9,977 nt of DNA from Deltaproteobacteria bacterium. Its GTDB lineage: Bacteria; Myxococcota_A; Polyangia; HGW-17; SLPX01. Location: the NCBI GenBank assembly GCA_011390535.1, contig JAABSF010000016.1:1-9977 (forward strand). The letters are read 5' to 3'. Position numbers and translations under genes: made by a program. Shown in pieces: positions 6,659 through 9,977 of the stretch. The notes beneath the pieces are model-generated. The model searched no databases, was not told the origin of the DNA, and saw only the letters and a program-made list of their open reading frames with translations. How positions within the stretch are numbered: position 1 is the first letter of the stretch; the number at the start of each line of letters is the position of its first letter.

Positions 6659-7071
6659 AACAAGCCCTCCCTGCCTACAAACCTCGTTCCTATGGAAAGC
6701 TTATGATGAGCCAACCTGAAAGCTTCTCGCGCGACGCTTTCCTTCACTCCTTCGATTTCAAACATGACCCGGCCCGGCTTTACCACACACACCCACTCTT
6801 CGGGACTCCCTTTACCTTTTCCCATCCGGACTTCCGCAGGTTTCTTGGTTATCGGCTTGTCGGGAAACACCCGAATAAAAACCTTGCCGCGCCTCTTCAC
6901 GTGTCTCGTGATAACTATTCGAGCGGCCTCGATCTGCCGGGCGGTTATCCATCCACAGCTTATCGCCTGAATACCATAATCACCGAAAGAGACTCTGTCG
7001 CCACCTTTTGCGCGTCCGGTCATTCGGCCCTTTTGGACCTTTCTGTGCTTTACTCTTTTAGGACTGAGCAT
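6655..7071 (-). CDS. rplP: 50S ribosomal protein L16
   Basis: A 50S protein that supports the A-site tRNA elbow and is needed for peptidyl-transferase activity. The 138 residues start [20 protein letters not shown] and carry [20 protein letters not shown], the core [20 protein letters not shown] followed by GKGSPEEWV, and the C-terminal [19 protein letters not shown]. The ATG at 7071 lies one base after the rpsC stop (TGAGATG) with a poor Shine-Dalgarno, so translation probably depends on rpsC. The 3' end overlaps rpmC by four bases. Confidence 0.99.
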   Translation of the reverse strand: MLSPKRVKHRKVQKGRMTGRAKGGDRVSFGDYGIQAISCGWITARQIEAARIVITRHVKRRGKVFIRVFPDKPITKKPAEVRMGKGKGSPEEWVCVVKPGRVMFEIEGVKESVAREAFRLAHHKLSIGTRFVGREGLL

Positions 7072-7072
7072 C

Positions 7073-7717
7073 TCAATACCCGTGTTCTTTGCGAGGCAAA
7101 ACCTCGCCTTTGTAAATCCAAACTTTTACACCAATAGCACCGTAAGTGGTTCTTGCCTCTGCAAACCCGTAATCGATGTCGGCCCGCAATGTATGAAGAG
7201 GAACTCTTCCCTCTCTATACCATTCTCTGCGTGCCATCTCGGCTCCACCCAACCGGCCACCGCAATGAACCTTGATTCCTTTGGCGCCAAACTTCATTGT
7301 GATCTGTACAGCCTTTTTCATGGCCCGACGAAACGCCACACGTCTCACAAGCTGTGTAGCAATATTTTCAGCTACCAAATTTGCGTTCAGCTCGGCTTTT
7401 CGTACTTCGACTATATCGATAAAAACATCATTTTTAGTCAGCTTTTGGACTTCTTTTTTTAGCTGCTCTACTCCAGCTCCGCGCTTTCCTATCACTATCC
7501 CGGGTCGAGCTGTATAGATCTTTACCTTAGCCTTACTAGCAGCTCTCTCTACCTCAACAGAGGCTACGGCTGCATGCGCCAACTTTTCTTTTAAAAACCG
7601 CTTTAGCGCCAGGTCTTCATGAAGCCACTTCGCATACTGTTTTTCTTCGTACCACTTAGAGCTCCAAGTCCTGATTACGCCAAGACGGAAACCAAAGGGA
7701 TGGGTTTTCTGTCCCAC
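7073..7717 (-). CDS. rpsC: 30S ribosomal protein S3
   Basis: A 30S head protein at the mRNA entry tunnel, contributing to mRNA helicase activity. The 214 residues begin [20 protein letters not shown]. The type 2 KH domain has its GxxG loop in [20 protein letters not shown] (GKRG at 77–80). The C-terminal S3 domain contains [14 protein letters not shown] sequence ([20 protein letters not shown]), [17 protein letters not shown] and [15 protein letters not shown]. The start is GTG at 7717 with GGAGG seven bases upstream. A nearby ATG at 7724 is out of frame. It lies 12 nt after rplV, whose TAG stop abuts the Shine-Dalgarno. Confidence 0.98.
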   Translation of the reverse strand: MGQKTHPFGFRLGVIRTWSSKWYEEKQYAKWLHEDLALKRFLKEKLAHAAVASVEVERAASKAKVKIYTARPGIVIGKRGAGVEQLKKEVQKLTKNDVFIDIVEVRKAELNANLVAENIATQLVRRVAFRRAMKKAVQITMKFGAKGIKVHCGGRLGGAEMARREWYREGRVPLHTLRADIDYGFAEARTTYGAIGVKVWIYKGEVLPRKEHGY

Positions 7718-7729
7718 AGTGCATCCTCC

Positions 7730-8062
7730 CTATTCAACATCCAAAGCTATTCTTATATGGCTTGTTTTCTTGTTTATTCGAAAAGCTCTTCCCTGCGCTC
7801 TTGGTTTCCACCGCTTTAGGGTCGGGCCTTGATCTACCATTATTTCCTTGATTTTGAGTTCGCTGGTGTTCAGCTCACCATCATTTTCTGCATTCGCGAC
7901 AGCAGAGAGAATTAGCTTCCTAATCACCGGAGCCGCCGCCCTTCGAGTAAAAGTCAAAAGATTCACAGCTTCTTCAACGGGACGTCCTCGCACCATCTCA
8001 GCCATTACACGAAGTTTCCGTGGAGCCATCCTGCAGTATTTCAATGTAGCTTTTGCAGCCAT
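7730..8062 (-). CDS. rplV: 50S ribosomal protein L22
   Basis: A 50S protein whose long beta-hairpin lines the nascent-peptide tunnel; changes in that loop give macrolide resistance in other bacteria. The 110 residues are the usual length. It starts with KATLKYCRMAPRKLRVMAEM, then VRGRPVEEAVNLLTF, IRKLILSAVANAEND, and the extended hairpin VDQGPTLKRWKPRAQGRAFR followed by INKKTSHI. The hairpin shows no insertion or deletion by eye. The ATG at 8062 follows GGGAG...GAGAG. The 21-nt gap after rpsS is partly taken by an inverted repeat. Confidence 0.98.
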   Translation of the reverse strand: MAAKATLKYCRMAPRKLRVMAEMVRGRPVEEAVNLLTFTRRAAAPVIRKLILSAVANAENDGELNTSELKIKEIMVDQGPTLKRWKPRAQGRAFRINKKTSHIRIALDVE

Positions 8063-8076
8063 CTCTCAACTCTCCC

Positions 8077-8098
8077 GCCGGCTCTAATTCTTGCCGGC
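8077..8098 (-). promoter_or_regulatory. GC-rich hairpin spanning the rpsS stop
   Basis: The self-complementary hexamer GCCGGC occurs twice, separated by 10 bases, so the transcript can form a 6-bp all-GC stem. The first copy is in the last codons of rpsS, the rpsS TAG is in the loop, and the second copy abuts the GGGAG upstream of rplV. No T-tract follows. It may influence re-initiation at rplV or be chance; the loop is fairly long. Confidence 0.25.
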
Positions 8099-8371
8099 CT
8101 TGCGCGCCTTACGGTCCGCCGCATGTCCGTGGAAGGTTCTCGTTGGAGAAAACTCTCCCAACTTATGACCAACCATATTCTCGGTGACAAACACCGGAAT
8201 GAACTTTCGTCCGTTATGTACGGCAAAAGTCAAACCAACCATCTCGGGAAGAACTGTCGATCTTCGTGACCATGTTTTGATCACGGGCACCTTCTTTGTC
8301 TTCCGAGCTTCTTCGACCTTTTTCATCAAATGATCGTCTATAAAAGGTCCTTTTCTTATCGAACGAGCCAT
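8084..8371 (-). CDS. rpsS: 30S ribosomal protein S19
   Basis: A 30S head protein that forms a complex with S13 and contacts A-site tRNA and the 50S subunit. The 95 residues start [20 protein letters not shown]. Motifs follow: [20 protein letters not shown] (about 30–49), [20 protein letters not shown] and [19 protein letters not shown]. The ATG at 8371 is preceded by GGAGGAATC, 19 nt after the rplB stop. The frame is open further upstream into rplB (an ATG at 8518), but that stretch has no S19 similarity. Length and order are typical. Confidence 0.99.
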   Translation of the reverse strand: MARSIRKGPFIDDHLMKKVEEARKTKKVPVIKTWSRRSTVLPEMVGLTFAVHNGRKFIPVFVTENMVGHKLGEFSPTRTFHGHAADRKARKAGKN

Positions 8372-8390
8372 GATTCCTCCGCCCGAGCGT

Positions 8391-9218
8391 CTACTTGTTA
8401 CGACGCCGCACGATGTCTTTATCTGTCCTCTTGTTTCTGCGGGTTCTGTAACCCTTTGTAGGCTTACCCCATGGACTGCATGGGTGTCGTCCTCCTGCGC
8501 TTCGCCCTTCTCCTCCACCTAGGGGGTGATCCACTGGGTTCATGGTCACACCTCTATTGTGTGGGCGGCGGCCAAGCCATCTTTTACGCCCGGCTTTGCC
8601 CAAACGAATATTACCGTTATCCGTGTTTCCAAGCTGCCCTATGGTTGCTTTGCATTTAACATGGACACGTCTTACTTCACCGGATGGCATTCTTATTTGA
8701 GCTTTATCACCTTCTTTTGCCATGAGCTGTGCCGATGTTCCGGCCGCTCTACAAAGCTTTCCTCCTCCACCAATCCGTAACTCGATATTGTGGATTGTTG
8801 TTCCAAGAGGAATATTTTCAAGCCTCAGCGCATTGCCCGGTGTGATATCAGCGTGCTTGGATGAAACTATCTCATCACCAACTTTTAAACCCAAGGGAGC
8901 TAAAATGTAAGCCTTCTCTCCGTCGCTGTAATGTATCAGCGCAATAAAAGCGGACCTGTTCGGATCGTATTCTATCGCTTTTACTTTTCCGGGGACACCT
9001 ACTTTGTTCCTTTTGAAATCAATGATACGATCTTTTCTTTTATGACCACCGCCCCTGAAACGACAGGTGATTCTGCCATATACATTTCTTCCACCGGATC
9101 GCTTCTTGCCTTTGACCAGTTTTTTTTCGGGTTTTTTCCCCGGAGTCAAGTCGGCAAAATCGTTTGTGCTCATATTACGGCGACCGGGCGACGTGGGCTT
9201 GTACTTCTTAATACCCAT
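8391..9218 (-). CDS. rplB: 50S ribosomal protein L2
   Basis: One of the most conserved 50S proteins, needed for subunit joining and lying near the peptidyl-transferase centre. The 275 residues begin [20 protein letters not shown]. The OB-fold RNA-binding region has [20 protein letters not shown], then [20 protein letters not shown]. The C-terminal SH3-like part has [20 protein letters not shown] and the signature [20 protein letters not shown]. The Asp-His pair corresponding to E. coli D228/H229 is kept (about 230/231); the second His of the common DHPHGGGEG is Leu here, as in many bacteria. The ATG at 9218 follows AAGGGG one base after the rplW stop. The ATG at 9260 lies in rplW and is rejected. 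Confidence 0.99.
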   Translation of the reverse strand: MGIKKYKPTSPGRRNMSTNDFADLTPGKKPEKKLVKGKKRSGGRNVYGRITCRFRGGGHKRKDRIIDFKRNKVGVPGKVKAIEYDPNRSAFIALIHYSDGEKAYILAPLGLKVGDEIVSSKHADITPGNALRLENIPLGTTIHNIELRIGGGGKLCRAAGTSAQLMAKEGDKAQIRMPSGEVRRVHVKCKATIGQLGNTDNGNIRLGKAGRKRWLGRRPHNRGVTMNPVDHPLGGGEGRSAGGRHPCSPWGKPTKGYRTRRNKRTDKDIVRRRNK

Positions 9219-9219
9219 T

Positions 9220-9510
9220 CTAGACCCCTTCAAACAGCTCAATGTCATCACCCTCTGCAAGGGTAACCATTGCTTTTTTCCAGTTGGGTTTCTTTCCCAA
9301 GAAACGTCCTCTGCGCTTGATCTTTCCCCTGACGTTTTGCGTCCTTACCGCAACAACAGATACAGGCCAAAGTTTTTCAACCGCTTTACTTATCTCCACC
9401 TTGTTGGCATCTCCCGCCACTTTGAAGAGATACTGGTTCATGTTCTCCGTCAGCCACGTGCCCTTTTCGGTAACTAGCGGCCGAATTATTATTTCGTGTG
9501 GAGATCTCAT
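9220..9510 (-). CDS. rplW: 50S ribosomal protein L23
   Basis: Sits at the tunnel exit of the 50S subunit and docks trigger factor and SRP, with L29 as neighbour. The 96 residues begin [20 protein letters not shown]. Family features are [20 protein letters not shown] (about 27–46), the rRNA-binding loop [20 protein letters not shown] and the acidic C-terminal strand [15 protein letters not shown]. The ATG at 9510 overlaps the rplD stop (ATGA), with GGAGAG upstream; the TAG ends one base before rplB. This is typical S10 order and length. Confidence 0.98.
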   Translation of the reverse strand: MRSPHEIIIRPLVTEKGTWLTENMNQYLFKVAGDANKVEISKAVEKLWPVSVVAVRTQNVRGKIKRRGRFLGKKPNWKKAMVTLAEGDDIELFEGV

Positions 9511-9977
9511 GACATACTCTCCGCTTCAGCCTTCTTGAAAGGTTTCAACCTCTCGTCCAGCGCTTTAACTGATTTTTCTGTAATCACCAGTGTTTTGTAA
9601 CGCAATATGTCGTATACGTTGAGCGCTTTATCTGAAAGAAATTTATGCTCCGACAAGTTTCTGGCCGACAGCATAAGCTTTTTATTCTCGTCGTTTTCAA
9701 CAATTAAAGCCGCCTGCGCGTCTAGCCCTGCGAGTATCTCTTTTACCTGTTTTGTTTTAATCTCGGGCAAACTCAGATCATCAACGACAAAAAGTTTATT
9801 TTCCGATACTCGAAGACTAAGCGCTGATCTAAGAGCTGACTTTTTGGCCTTTTTCGTCAGGTTTTTTTTAAAACTCCTGGGTTTCGGCGGAAAAACAACT
9901 CCGCCTCCCACGTGGTTTGGTGCGCTCCGCGAACCCTGCCGAGCTCGACCAGTTCCTTTTTGACGATAAGGTTTAGC
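9507..9977 (-). CDS. rplD: 50S ribosomal protein L4, C-terminal part (5' end outside window)
   Basis: A 50S protein whose extended loop lines the exit tunnel beside L22. In E. coli it also represses the S10 operon through the leader mRNA. The last 156 residues are visible, and the frame is open to the window edge. The first residues are the tunnel loop itself, [20 protein letters not shown] followed by [16 protein letters not shown], which aligns with [12 protein letters not shown] around residue 63 of E. coli L4. About 50–60 N-terminal residues are therefore missing. The rest has [20 protein letters not shown] and the C-terminal [20 protein letters not shown]. An internal GTG at 9911 is a Val codon in the conserved loop, not a start. 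The stop overlaps rplW by four bases. Confidence 0.97.
   Translation of the reverse strand, partial: AKPYRQKGTGRARQGSRSAPNHVGGGVVFPPKPRSFKKNLTKKAKKSALRSALSLRVSENKLFVVDDLSLPEIKTKQVKEILAGLDAQAALIVENDENKKLMLSARNLSEHKFLSDKALNVYDILRYKTLVITEKSVKALDERLKPFKKAEAESMS

Noticed and set aside
9219..9260. Longer rplB starting at 9260
   Set aside because: It would overlap rplW by about 40 nt and add residues not found in L2, while the ATG at 9218 has a Shine-Dalgarno and the conserved N-terminus.
1..9977. Mobile element, CRISPR array, tRNA/rRNA genes or accessory defence genes
   Set aside because: Every stretch is accounted for by housekeeping genes or short spacers; no direct-repeat arrays, terminal inverted repeats, transposase motifs or tRNA-like folds were seen.

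Overview
The window is a nearly gap-free run of 21 protein genes, all on the minus strand. It is the fused S10–spc ribosomal-protein cluster followed by the protein-export gene secY and the start of map. In transcription order (high to low coordinates): rplD (5' end cut by the window edge), rplW, rplB, rpsS, rplV, rpsC, rplP, rpmC, rpsQ | rplN, rplX, rplE, rpsN (zinc type), rpsH, rplF, rplR, rpsE, rpmD, rplO, secY | map (3' end cut by the window edge). No plus-strand gene, RNA gene, mobile element, CRISPR array or long non-coding stretch was found. The longest gaps are 111, 106 and 82 nt.

The organism is a bacterium of intermediate GC content. A zinc-binding short S14, proteobacterial-looking L14, L16, L2 and S19, and secY followed directly by map with no adk between them would fit a deltaproteobacterial or Desulfobacterota-like lineage. 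That is inference from gene order and general resemblance only; no search could be run.

Region by region: 9977–6137 is the S10 part, 6102–1868 is the spc ribosomal part, and 1785–460 is secY. The segment 459–349 is a spacer that is open in the map frame, and 348–1 is map. Genes abut or overlap (ATGA overlaps at rplD/rplW and rplP/rpmC, a one-base overlap at rplN/rplX), which points to one transcript with translational coupling. No convincing promoter or Rho-independent terminator lies inside; the operon promoter and the likely L4-responsive leader would be upstream of the window. Starts were placed by homology plus Shine-Dalgarno position. Four of them are GTG (rpsC, rpsN, rplF, rpsE), and five genes have longer upstream-open frames that are not the true start.

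Functionally, the ribosomal proteins build the 30S decoding and mRNA-entry regions and the 50S tunnel, peptidyl-transferase surroundings and central protuberance. SecY is the membrane channel for nascent proteins, and MAP trims their initiator methionine. This is core housekeeping DNA and I see no undescribed system in it. The points worth a second look are several small hairpins in the gene junctions, a Lys-rich N-terminal extension on L5, and a Cys-containing open stretch directly upstream of map.
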